From Wolbachia endosymbiont (group B) of Protocalliphora azurea (GTDB taxonomy: Bacteria; Pseudomonadota; Alphaproteobacteria; Rickettsiales; Anaplasmataceae), in NCBI RefSeq assembly GCF_947251865.1, contig NZ_OX366394.1, positions 1,364,001 through 1,428,000 on the forward strand: a stretch of 64,000 nucleotides of DNA, given 5' to 3'. Shown here piece after piece: positions 19,541 to 28,057 of this stretch (the first letter of the stretch is position 1; each line of letters opens with the position of its first letter). The position numbers were made by a program, and so were the translations under genes. Below the pieces are notes generated by a model, which ran no database searches, was not told where the DNA came from, and saw only the letters and a program-made list of their open reading frames with translations.

Positions 19541-20152
19541 ATGGCACAGCAAGAAATGGTAACAATTAATGCAGAGTTACGTGATGTAAAAAAAAAGAAA
19601 GCGATTCAGGCTCTGAGGGAGAAGGGAAGTATACCTGCAGTTATATATGGTAAAGGGCATGATAACGTAAATTTGACATTGTCTGCAAAGGAATTTACTA
19701 AACAATATAAATCAGGTTCTCTTTCTGCACATTTAATAGAACTAGATATTTCAGGGAAAAAAGAATATGCTCTTGTTCGTGATATTCAATGGCATGTAGT
19801 AAAGGATACTGTGCAACATGTTGATTTTCAGTTTGTTGATAAAGGTAGTGAAATTAAAATAGATATACCTTTATCATTCATCAATGAAAGTAAATCACCA
19901 GGAATCAAATTAGGTGGAGTGCTTAATGTTCTGTGTCGTTCTATTACTGTCAAATGCTCTCCTGAGAAAATACCTCAAGTCATAGAAATTGATTTGTCTG
20001 GCAAAATGATTGGTCAGTCTATACATATCAATGATGTAAAATTGCCAGAAGGTGTTAAATTTGTAGCTCATGAGGAAGAAAATTTCACCATTGTAACAAT
20101 CTCTGCTGCCGATAGTGATGTTGAAGAGCCTCAAACAAAAACAGAGGAGTAG
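19541..20152 (+). CDS. rplY: 50S ribosomal protein L25 (CTC form)
   Basis: L25 binds 5S rRNA. The 203-residue length indicates the longer TL5/CTC form with an N-terminal 5S-binding domain (KAIQALREKGSIPAVIYGK) and a C-terminal beta domain. The tail is acidic (DSDVEEPQTKTEE). Its TAG stop overlaps the GTG start of pth by 1 nt. rplY-pth is a common operon that links two translation functions. Confidence 0.94.
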   Translation: MAQQEMVTINAELRDVKKKKAIQALREKGSIPAVIYGKGHDNVNLTLSAKEFTKQYKSGSLSAHLIELDISGKKEYALVRDIQWHVVKDTVQHVDFQFVDKGSEIKIDIPLSFINESKSPGIKLGGVLNVLCRSITVKCSPEKIPQVIEIDLSGKMIGQSIHINDVKLPEGVKFVAHEEENFTIVTISAADSDVEEPQTKTEE

Positions 20153-20715
20153 TGCATTTAATAGCTGGGCTTGGTAATCCTGGTAGTCAATATGAGTTAA
20201 CTCATCATAATATTGGTTTTATCGTTATTGACGCAATTCACAAATATTGGAATTTTCAGTCATTTTCTAAGAAAGCCGATTACTTGATAACCTCTGGCAT
20301 AATTAATAATAATAAAATCATGCTGATAAAACCTTATTCATTTATGAATAATTCAGGTATTCCTGTTGCAAAAATAAAAAATTTTTACAAATTATCGCTA
20401 GACAATATTGTTGTCATACATGATGATGCTGACTTAAAATTCGGAAGAATAAAAGTAAAAAAAGGCGGTAGCTCTGCTGGACACAATGGACTTAAGTCTA
20501 TAGATAGCTTTATTGGTAACGATTATTGGCGTTTGAGATTTGGAGTAGGTAGGCCTGAAAATCGGAAAAGCTTAGCAGATTATGTATTATCAAAATTTGA
20601 AAATTTTGATAATGTTATCCTCTTAGTGGAAAAAATAGCAAAAAATATACACCTAATGCTACAAGGAGATATCTCAGCTTTCATCAACTCGGTTGAGAGT
20701 GAAACTTTAGTATAG
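20152..20715 (+). CDS. pth: Peptidyl-tRNA hydrolase
   Basis: Pth recycles peptidyl-tRNAs dropped by ribosomes. The start is GTG at 20152, sharing a base with the rplY stop; the sequence then runs HLIAGLGNPGSQYELTHHNIGF, with the catalytic His in the HHNIGF block. Further family motifs are KPYSFMNNSG, VIHDDADLKFG and GGSSAGHNGLKS. At 187 residues it is complete. Translation is probably coupled to rplY. Confidence 0.95.
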   Translation: MHLIAGLGNPGSQYELTHHNIGFIVIDAIHKYWNFQSFSKKADYLITSGIINNNKIMLIKPYSFMNNSGIPVAKIKNFYKLSLDNIVVIHDDADLKFGRIKVKKGGSSAGHNGLKSIDSFIGNDYWRLRFGVGRPENRKSLADYVLSKFENFDNVILLVEKIAKNIHLMLQGDISAFINSVESETLV

Positions 20716-20747
20716 CAATTGAATACTGCCTAATACAAGCATCTAGA

Positions 20748-21815
20748 TTAGAATACTGATTCTTCTAGAAGTTGTTCACGCTCCTCTTCTATTGCAATAG
20801 AGTTATCGTGATTTTTAAATAAATCTCTGATTTTTGTTTCTATTTCATTTGCAATTTCTTTATTCGCCTTGAGGTAGCTTTTTACATTTTCTCTTCCTTG
20901 CCCAAGACGCGTATTGTTATATGAATAATAAGCGCCTGCCTTTTCAAGGACACCAAGTTTTGCTCCTATATCTATTATTTCCCCAAGTTTTGATATGCCT
21001 TCATTATACATTATATCAAATTTTGCCTCTCTAAATGGAGGAGCGACTTTATTTTTTACAACTTTAACTCTCGTTTCATTACCCGTAATATTCTCTTTAT
21101 CCTTTATCGCACCAACTTTTCTTATATCAAGTCTTATAGAAGTATAGAATTTTAACGCATTTCCACCAGTGGTAGTTTCAGGATTTCCATATACTACTCC
21201 TATTTTCATACGAATTTGGTTGATAAATATCAATATACAGTTTGCTTTTGAAACTGCAGAGGTGAGCTTTCGTAGCCCATGACTTAGAAGTCTTGCTTGT
21301 AGTCCCATGTGCTGGTCGCCCATATCTCCTTCAATTTCAGCTCTTGGAGTTAGTGCTGCAACAGAGTCAATAACTATTACATCAACTGCACCAGAACATA
21401 CTAAATACTCAACAATATGCAACGCTTGTTCTCCAGTGTCTGGTTGTGAAATCACTAAATCATCGGTGTTTACTCCAAGTTTACGAGCATATATAACATC
21501 CAGTGCGTGCTCCGCATCGATAAATGCACATAAACCTCCTTTTTTCTGTGCTTCAGCAATTACATGCAAAGCAAGGGTAGTTTTACCAGAACTCTCAGGG
21601 CCAAATATCTCAATTATACGTCCTTTTGGCAATCCCCCAACACCCAGAGCTGAATCAAGTGCAATCGACCCTGTAGATATCGTGTCTATTTTTTCTACAG
21701 GGTTTTGCTTTAGCTTCATTATTGCACCTTTACCGAATGCTTTTTCAATTTGACTTATTGCATTATCTAGTGCTTTTTGCTTATCATTATTTCTTTCTTC
21801 TGGATTATGTGCCAT
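20748..21815 (-). CDS. recA: Recombinase RecA
   Basis: RecA forms ATP-dependent filaments on single-stranded DNA for homologous recombination. The 355-residue protein has Walker [10 protein letters not shown], Walker [11 protein letters not shown], loop L1 near [14 protein letters not shown], and loop L2 [26 protein letters not shown]. The tail is acidic. It is intact, which matters here because the inversions in this window need homologous recombination. It is convergent with pth. Confidence 0.97.
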   Translation of the reverse strand: MAHNPEERNNDKQKALDNAISQIEKAFGKGAIMKLKQNPVEKIDTISTGSIALDSALGVGGLPKGRIIEIFGPESSGKTTLALHVIAEAQKKGGLCAFIDAEHALDVIYARKLGVNTDDLVISQPDTGEQALHIVEYLVCSGAVDVIVIDSVAALTPRAEIEGDMGDQHMGLQARLLSHGLRKLTSAVSKANCILIFINQIRMKIGVVYGNPETTTGGNALKFYTSIRLDIRKVGAIKDKENITGNETRVKVVKNKVAPPFREAKFDIMYNEGISKLGEIIDIGAKLGVLEKAGAYYSYNNTRLGQGRENVKSYLKANKEIANEIETKIRDLFKNHDNSIAIEEEREQLLEESVF

Positions 21816-21898
21816 GGATCATTTATTAACTTGTATAGTCTCCATGGTAATTGAACGCAACCAATCTGCCAAGGGTTTTTTAATAACGAAGAACGTTA

Positions 21899-22998
21899 TA
21901 CCAAATTCCATTACTAATCGAACAAATAAGAAACATTACAAACTCGTTTAATAGTAGTGCTGGAAATACTGACAATAAAATTACACAGAACATCTGCAAG
22001 TAAGCCTATGGTATCGTAGACTCTGTTACGTAAAGTATTGTATTTGATATATTGCCACAACCTCTCAACAGGATTCAGTTCCGGTGAATAAGGAGGCAAG
22101 TATATAATGGTAATGTTTTCCTGAAATTTCAAACTTTTTGATCTATGCCAACTTGCACAATCCATTACAAGAAAGGCTTTTTTCGTGCCTAAATCTTTCG
22201 ACATCTGCTCCAGAAATATATTCATACAATCAGTGTTTACATATGGAGCAAGTAGGCTGATTTTCTTACCACTTCTTGGATTTACCGCACTGTAGATATA
22301 GAAATTTTGTCTACCAATTTTCATTTTAACCTGCGTTCTGACCCCTTTTTTAAACCATCCGTGTCCGATTTTTGAATGAGTTCCAAATCGTGATTCATCA
22401 AAAAAACATCTCTTTTTCAGGGTGGGAATTGACTATTTTATTGAAGTATTTTTTAAACTCTTCTTGCTTGTTTTTATCTTGTTTATGGTGCATTGGCCTC
22501 GGTGTTATATAAGAAAATTTCATCCTTTGTATCTCACGGTGCACTGTTGATTTGCTAATGTTTAGGCCAAATTCCTCTGAGATTTTTATCTGCACTTCCT
22601 TAATAGTAATATTTGGATTTCTTTCTACCCATATTTCAATTTGCTCACGTTGATTTTTCTTTAATTTGCTTTTTCTTCGCCGCTGAGACGGGGCAAATAA
22701 TCTTTCTACTCTACCAAATTTTAGATGCTTTATCCATTCAGTCAAAGCAGTCCTTGAAATTTTACATATTCTTGCCACAGCGCTTATACTACTTTCTTTT
22801 CCTGCTATCACCGCTTGTAACTTTTTTGAAACATATGCGTTATTTCTGACCTTTTTTAACATTTCTTTCGCCAAATTTACAACTTTTTCGTCTAATAGTT
22901 TTGACCTTAATGCCATTTATACCTCTCTATTTTATCTACTTTATTATCACTTCTTTCCCATTATTGTCTATCTGTTCTTTGCATAGTGGGAATTGGTA
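21899..22998 (-). mobile_element. IS630-family insertion sequence, copy 2 (1100 bp)
   Basis: Same length, same ends and same TTA flanks as the copy at 247-1346. It lies in the intergenic space between recA and truA and breaks no gene. Near identity of the two copies implies recent transposition, and they are direct repeats. Confidence 0.88.
21914..22916 (-). CDS. IS630 transposase, two frames, copy 2
   Basis: The protein matches the transposase at 262-1264 except for a Val to Met change just before the slippage site (PEKEMFF). The T7 tract and the out-of-frame second half are conserved, with the catalytic blocks FLVMDCASWHRS and YSPELNPVERLW in the second frame (22324-21914) and the helix-turn-helix in the first (22916-22398). 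Conservation of the break supports functional frameshifting. Confidence 0.85.
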
Positions 22999-23032
22999 TT
23001 AGTTACCTAAAATTAGATAGATAGACTTTGTA

Positions 23033-23770
23033 GTGCGATACAAAATAACGATAGAATACAATGGTAGTAGTTTCTCTGGCTGGCAAAAGCAACAACACTC
23101 TGCTAACTCAATTCAGGAAACCATAGAAAACGCTATATTTAATTTCAGTGGCGAGAGAGTCTCTTTGCATTGTGGTGGCAGAACTGACACAGGGGTTCAT
23201 GCTTTAGAGCAAGTTGCTCATTTCAATATGGAAAGGCAATTTGAGCTTTACAGAATAAGAAATGGAATAAACTATCACTTAAAAGCGATTCCTATAGTTG
23301 TGCTTAGTGCAGAAGCCGTAGATGATGCATTTCATGCGCGATTTTCAGCAAAAAAAAGATATTATGAATATAGAATAATTAATCGCTACGCTCCTGCAGC
23401 TCTGGAAATCGGTTATGTGTGGCAAGTATTTAACCCACTTGACGTAAACATCATGCGTGAAGCTGCTAGACACCTGCTTGGAAAACATAATCTTTCAAGC
23501 TTTCGCTCAAAAGATTGTCAAGCTACAAATCCGGTCAGAACAATCGATGATATTGATATAGTACAAAACGGAAGTCACATATACATCAAAATATCTGCGA
23601 TTTCCTTTTTACATAACCAGGTGAGGATTATTGTTGGTACTTTAGTTGAATTTGGAAAAAATAGAACTAATCCACAAGAAATGCTAAACATATTAAGTCA
23701 ATGTAAAAGAAACGCTGCTGGAATCACTGCACCGCCTCACGGCTTATACTTAGTAAAGATAGATTACTAG
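23033..23770 (+). CDS. truA: tRNA pseudouridine(38-40) synthase TruA
   Basis: TruA isomerises uridines 38-40 in the anticodon arm. The start is GTG at 23033 (MRYKITIEYNGSSFSGWQKQ). The catalytic Asp lies in GGRTDTGVHALEQVAHF; later blocks are FHARFSAKKRYYEYRI and FLHNQVRIIVGTLVEFG. At 245 residues it is normal. The IS630 copy ends 34 nt upstream, so its native promoter may be displaced. It is convergent with dnaN with a 1-nt gap. Confidence 0.95.
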   Translation: MRYKITIEYNGSSFSGWQKQQHSANSIQETIENAIFNFSGERVSLHCGGRTDTGVHALEQVAHFNMERQFELYRIRNGINYHLKAIPIVVLSAEAVDDAFHARFSAKKRYYEYRIINRYAPAALEIGYVWQVFNPLDVNIMREAARHLLGKHNLSSFRSKDCQATNPVRTIDDIDIVQNGSHIYIKISAISFLHNQVRIIVGTLVEFGKNRTNPQEMLNILSQCKRNAAGITAPPHGLYLVKIDY

Positions 23771-23771
23771 C

Positions 23772-24923
23772 TTAAGTCCTCATTGGCATTACTATATATA
23801 GTGCACTTGGATCATCTTCATCAGTGATAATTGTAGCGCTATTACCATCTGATAAGCTAAATTTACACTTGTTTTCTATACAGGATAAAACATCAAGCAA
23901 ATAACGAGAATTAAATCCTACTTCCATAAGAGCTCCATCGTAATCCACTTCTATAGACTCAGTTGCATCACTACACTCTTGGGAATTTGAATGTAGAGTT
24001 AATAAATTCTCTTGCAATGAAAATTTAATTGATTTTATTTTATCGGACACAACAACGGAAACTCGGTCTATAACACTAGCAAGTTTGCTACTCTCAACAA
24101 TCATTTGTTTATCTTGAGACGTTGGAATAACGGCTTTGTAATCTGGAAAAGTTCCATCTATCAATTTTGATATTAGAATATACTCACCACATGTAAATTT
24201 GATTTTTCTATCTGAAAGTTTTATATTTATCTCATTACAATCATCCAATACTTTCAACAGTTCCATGATAGTTTTACGTGGAATGATCACCCCAAATTCT
24301 CCGTTGATATCTTCAGGTTTAGGCCTTTTTATACATGATAAACGGTGGCCATCAGTTGCAACGCAGTACAGAAATTGCTCATCTGTATGCAGATATATCC
24401 CATTCAAATTATACCTTGTATCATCTAGCGACACAGCAAACTTCGTTTTAGTCAACAAGTCTACCAAATCTGCACTTAGTAGAGTGAAATCGTATTGATG
24501 ATCACCTTCTTCAAGAACAGGGAAGTTATTTGAAACTACGTTCGGTAAAGAAAAATTTGCATTTCCACAGGATATCAATAATTTTCCTTGATTATTCATT
24601 TCAAAATTGACATCCAAATTAGTTGGCAATTTTTTCACTATATCATGTAAAGTATGTGCTGAGATTTTCACTTCTCCTTCTGCTGATACATTTGCAGTAA
24701 GTGAGGCAAATATTGAAATGTCAAGATCAGTAGCCTTCAATTTTATGCTACCATATTGTGCTTTGATATTTATACACGCTAAAACATCTATCGCGTTGCG
24801 CCTTTCAACCACTCCACTTACCCTGGATAGCGTATTTAAAAGGCTTGCACGACTTACACTAAAACGCATTTGTTCACACACAGAACTTTGTTCTTTGATT
24901 CCTATATCTACAATTTTTGACAT
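23772..24923 (-). CDS. dnaN: DNA polymerase III beta sliding clamp
   Basis: DnaN is the ring-shaped processivity clamp. About 383 residues form three repeated clamp domains. Recognisable pieces are the central VATDGHRLSCIK and the C-terminal FNSRYLLDVLSCI, ending YIVMPMRT with the typical MPMR tail. The ATG at 24923 (MSKIVDIG) is preferred over an upstream TTG at 24935. It is intact and alone; dnaA and recF are not adjacent. Confidence 0.95.
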   Translation of the reverse strand: MSKIVDIGIKEQSSVCEQMRFSVSRASLLNTLSRVSGVVERRNAIDVLACINIKAQYGSIKLKATDLDISIFASLTANVSAEGEVKISAHTLHDIVKKLPTNLDVNFEMNNQGKLLISCGNANFSLPNVVSNNFPVLEEGDHQYDFTLLSADLVDLLTKTKFAVSLDDTRYNLNGIYLHTDEQFLYCVATDGHRLSCIKRPKPEDINGEFGVIIPRKTIMELLKVLDDCNEINIKLSDRKIKFTCGEYILISKLIDGTFPDYKAVIPTSQDKQMIVESSKLASVIDRVSVVVSDKIKSIKFSLQENLLTLHSNSQECSDATESIEVDYDGALMEVGFNSRYLLDVLSCIENKCKFSLSDGNSATIITDEDDPSALYIVMPMRT

Positions 24924-25034
24924 ATTAATTCTCAAAAATATATTTTAAATGATATTCATATTCTATGTAAAGTGATATCCATATTTTTGTCTGAGAGACA
25001 AAACAGCCTATCTTATACTTTAGTGATCAATAAT

Positions 25035-25532
25035 TTACTTTGTATGGCATAAGTCATGCATTTTTTGGTACGCTTTTTGAAAGCCAAGCAAGGAATAAGT
25101 ATCATCAACATTTGCTGTTTTTACTTTTCCATTAACTACCATTGATAATCCCTGCTTCATTTTTAGAATCAAATCTTGGTCCATTTTTGTATCATCTGTC
25201 CACGCAAGACTTCCCTGTATTATTGGCAATTGATATTTAATTTTTTTATCGATATTGAGAACTACAGGCTCATTATTATACTGAAAGCCAGAAGTGACGC
25301 TCACCTCATCTGCTTTTTTATCAACGTAACTGACCATTACATACGGCTTGCGATCGGCTGTATAATGTTCACTTTTTTTCTTAGGATGAGATACAATATA
25401 ACACACTTTTTCACCATCTTCCAATGCAGTATACACAAACCAGTCTTTATATTTTTCGCTCAGTTGTACATTACTAACCGATGCAAGAGTGTCTATTGAA
25501 AGAAATATTAGAAATACGAAAAGACTACGCAT
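25035..25532 (-). CDS. Invasion-associated locus B (IalB)-like secreted protein
   Basis: A 165-residue protein with an N-terminal signal peptide (LFVFLIFLSIDTLAS). The mature part resembles the IalB family: KYKDWFVYTALEDGEKVCYI, SYVDKKADEVSV, and a C-terminal FQKAYQKMHDLC. Two Cys are far apart, compatible with a disulfide in the periplasm. IalB was defined in Bartonella; the Wolbachia role is unknown. Its start overlaps the rpoH end by 8 nt, so the two are co-transcribed. Confidence 0.72.
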   Translation of the reverse strand: MRSLFVFLIFLSIDTLASVSNVQLSEKYKDWFVYTALEDGEKVCYIVSHPKKKSEHYTADRKPYVMVSYVDKKADEVSVTSGFQYNNEPVVLNIDKKIKYQLPIIQGSLAWTDDTKMDQDLILKMKQGLSMVVNGKVKTANVDDTYSLLGFQKAYQKMHDLCHTK

Positions 25533-26418
25533 GTAAACCGAATTTCAAACTCTCTGATTTTATATGTTGTTTTACCTTACTCATCGCTTGCTCAGCCAGC
25601 TGTCTTATTCTTTCTCTTGAAACACAATATTTTTTGCTAAGCTCATCCAAAGTCTGAGTATTCTCAGATAAATATCTGCTAATGAAAATGTCTCTTGATC
25701 TTTCATTAAGACTTGCCAGCGCATTGCTTAAAATTGTTTCTTTTAATGCCTTTTCTTCATGATTCTGGTAAGCTACTTCTTGACTAACTAAATTACACGG
25801 AATCATATCTTGTAACTCCTTTTTAGAGTCATCACCTATTTTTATACAATTATTTAACGACTGATCCTTACAAGCCAGACGATAGCTCATCTGTACAACA
25901 TCTTCTTCAGATACAGAAAGCTCATTTGATATTGCTTTTATTTCTTCTTTACTCAAAGTTTCTCTGTTTGTGTATTGTAAAATTCTTTTTTTTATTTTAC
26001 GTAAACTAAAAAACAATCTCCTTTGTGCTTGCGTTGTACCTATTTTTACAAGTGACCAAGATTTTAATATAAAGTCTTTCATTGAAGCTTCAATCCACCA
26101 TACTGCATAAGTTGAAAAACGAAATCCCAAGTCAGGATTGAACTTTTTCACTGCATGCATTAAACCCATATTTCCTTCCATGACCAGGTCCATCAACAAT
26201 AGACCGTAATTCTTAAATTTCATTGCAATTTTTACTACCAAATTCAAATGGCTAGTAATCAACCTGTGAGCAGAAGAAATATCCTGGTATTCTTGCCAAT
26301 TTTTTGCTAATCGCACTTCCTCTTCTTGGGAAAGCATAGGAAATTTTCGCACTTCAGCAATATATTGCATGAGATTAGTGCTACTATTAACACATAAATT
26401 TGCTACTGGGGTCAACAT
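25525..26418 (-). CDS. rpoH: RNA polymerase sigma-32 factor RpoH
   Basis: RpoH directs heat-shock transcription. The 297-residue protein has region 2 (LITSHLNLVVKIAMKF, DLVMEGNMGLMHAVKKF, RFSTYAVWWIEASMKDFI), the RpoH-specific segment after region 2, and region 4 (LNERSRDIFISRYL, TLDELSKKYCVSRERIRQL). Length is normal for an alphaproteobacterial RpoH. It leads a short operon with the IalB-like gene. Confidence 0.94.
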   Translation of the reverse strand: MLTPVANLCVNSSTNLMQYIAEVRKFPMLSQEEEVRLAKNWQEYQDISSAHRLITSHLNLVVKIAMKFKNYGLLLMDLVMEGNMGLMHAVKKFNPDLGFRFSTYAVWWIEASMKDFILKSWSLVKIGTTQAQRRLFFSLRKIKKRILQYTNRETLSKEEIKAISNELSVSEEDVVQMSYRLACKDQSLNNCIKIGDDSKKELQDMIPCNLVSQEVAYQNHEEKALKETILSNALASLNERSRDIFISRYLSENTQTLDELSKKYCVSRERIRQLAEQAMSKVKQHIKSESLKFGLHA

Positions 26419-26584
26419 AATAACTTAAATTAAAACTCTATACATATAATATATTGATTTTCAGTGAAAAATTCAAGCTTTAATTAAAAAAGCATAACTT
26501 TATATCTAGTTGAGATCTTAACAACAGCTACCTAAATGTAGAATTAAAATTGCCAGCGTGTAACGATAAAAGCTACATTAGATA

Positions 26585-26670
26585 AATAATGTGTTATTCC
26601 AGTGCTCAAACACTGGAATTCACATTTCTTTTTTCTAGATCCCAGTGTCATGCTACTTGAATGACAAGAA
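26585..26670. repeat. Small palindromic repeat pair downstream of wsp
   Basis: Two related palindromes, TTCCAGTGCTCAAACACTGG at about 26595-26614 and ATCCCAGTGTCATG...GAATGACA further on, belong to the same family as at 8212-8372. They may form 3'-end hairpins for wsp. Confidence 0.65.
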
Positions 26671-26701
26671 AAACCCACTGGGATAATAAGACAAAGATAG
26701 A

Positions 26702-27385
26702 CTAGAAATTAAACGCTAGTCCAGCTTCTGCACCAAAAGTGCTGTAAACAACATTTTTGATACCAGTATCATCCTTATCTGCCTTATCAAAACTAGCACC
26801 ATAAGAACCGAAGTAACGAGCTCCAGCAAAGAGTTTGATTTCTGGAGTTACATCATAGCTAACACCAGCCTTTGCTTGATAAGCAAAACCAAATCCTTTT
26901 TGATCTTTAACTGAATCAGCTTTTGAAGGATTGCTGATATATGCTGCACCAACACCAACACCAACGTATGGAGTGATAGGCATATCTTCAATCGCTATAT
27001 CGTAATAAACGTTAACCAATCCTGAAAATGCTGTTAAACTGTCTGCAACATTTGTTTCAGAAGCATTTACTACAGCTGTATCTTTAGCCAATTGTGAGTA
27101 AAGCCCTTCAACATCAACTCTAATGTCATCCATTTTATAACCAAATGCACCACCACCAGCTATAAAAGATCTTGTTAAGGGACTATCCTTTTCTTTACCT
27201 GTTACATTTTTAATACCATCAACTTTTGTATAAAAAGGTAAAATTTCACCGTTGTATTGTAAACGAACGTAGTAGCTAGTTTCTTCATCACTTATTGGAC
27301 CAATAGGGTCTGATGAAAAAGCAGAGTTTGATAGGCTTAGCAACGTCACTAAAGCAGCTGCCGAAAAAAACTTTTTATAATGCAT
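26702..27385 (-). CDS. wsp: Wolbachia surface protein, outer-membrane beta barrel
   Basis: WSP is the major outer-membrane protein of Wolbachia and a standard strain marker. The 227-residue protein has a signal peptide (FFSAAALVTLLSLSNSAFS). The mature N-terminus is SDPIGPISDEETSYYVRLQ. Conserved blocks such as FGYKMDDIRVDVEGLYSQL and DMPITPYVGVGVGAAYI alternate with variable segments, and the protein ends AGLAFNF with a terminal Phe as in barrel proteins. A strong promoter and a GAGGG ribosome site lie upstream. The presence of wsp is the best single indicator of the organism. Confidence 0.97.
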   Translation of the reverse strand: MHYKKFFSAAALVTLLSLSNSAFSSDPIGPISDEETSYYVRLQYNGEILPFYTKVDGIKNVTGKEKDSPLTRSFIAGGGAFGYKMDDIRVDVEGLYSQLAKDTAVVNASETNVADSLTAFSGLVNVYYDIAIEDMPITPYVGVGVGAAYISNPSKADSVKDQKGFGFAYQAKAGVSYDVTPEIKLFAGARYFGSYGASFDKADKDDTGIKNVVYSTFGAEAGLAFNF

Positions 27386-27423
27386 AATTGCCCTCGTTAA
27401 AAAAATTAAAATTCCACTTTAGC

Positions 27424-27452
27424 AGTCTAAATAATAACTAAAGTTAAGTCAA
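27424..27452 (-). promoter_or_regulatory. wsp promoter
   Basis: On the minus strand, TTGACT (27452-27447) and TAGACT (27429-27424) are separated by exactly 17 nt. They lie about 40 nt upstream of the wsp start, giving a short leader with GAGGG before the ATG. The rest of 27386-27721 shows only short inverted repeats and no gene. Confidence 0.7.
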
Positions 27453-27721
27453 GTGCTAACTTAATAACACAAAACCTTCTGTATCTTAACTAACTTTTAG
27501 GAAAATACAAAGATTTTATTAATTAATAAATAGAGTTACTCTACTTTTTTTACTCTTGATCTTCTGACACCTATTTCACTAATGTCTTTTTATCTTCTGA
27601 TCTGCATTCATCATTGTGAATTGCTGCATATTCATGCAGTAATATGAATGTACTTCATGGAAGTACTAGTACAAAAGGAAAACACTTAGTTACTGCATTA
27701 AGGCAAACTTCAGTAGTAAAT

Positions 27722-28054
27722 TTAAAAAGGAAGTTTAAATCCAGGTGGTAACCCCATCATACCTGCAAGATCAGAGGTTGCATTTGCCATATCTTCTTCT
27801 GCTTTTTTGATGGCATCATTAAACGCTGCTGTCACTAAATCTTCTACTATGTCTTTTTCTTCATTTCTCATAAGCTCTAAGTCTATGTTTACCTTTTTAG
27901 CTTTATAGCCACCTATTTTTATAACTTCCACTAATACAGAAACTTTGCCACCACCAGAAATACCTTGAAACTCTTTTCCAATATATTTTTCTTGGGCTTC
28001 CGCAAGCTTTTTTTGCATTTCTTGCGCTTGCTTCATTATTTGACTGAAATCCAC
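27722..28054 (-). CDS. ybaB: YbaB/EbfC nucleoid-associated protein
   Basis: A 110-residue DNA-binding protein. The N-terminal helix is MKQAQEMQKKLAEAQEKY, followed by the glycine-rich FQGISGGGKVSVLVE and the C-terminal LAGMMGLPPGFKLPF, all typical of the family. It binds DNA as a dimer and influences nucleoid structure. It starts 3 nt after the dnaX stop; dnaX-ybaB is a widely conserved operon. Confidence 0.94.
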   Translation of the reverse strand: MDFSQIMKQAQEMQKKLAEAQEKYIGKEFQGISGGGKVSVLVEVIKIGGYKAKKVNIDLELMRNEEKDIVEDLVTAAFNDAIKKAEEDMANATSDLAGMMGLPPGFKLPF

Positions 28055-28057
28055 AAC

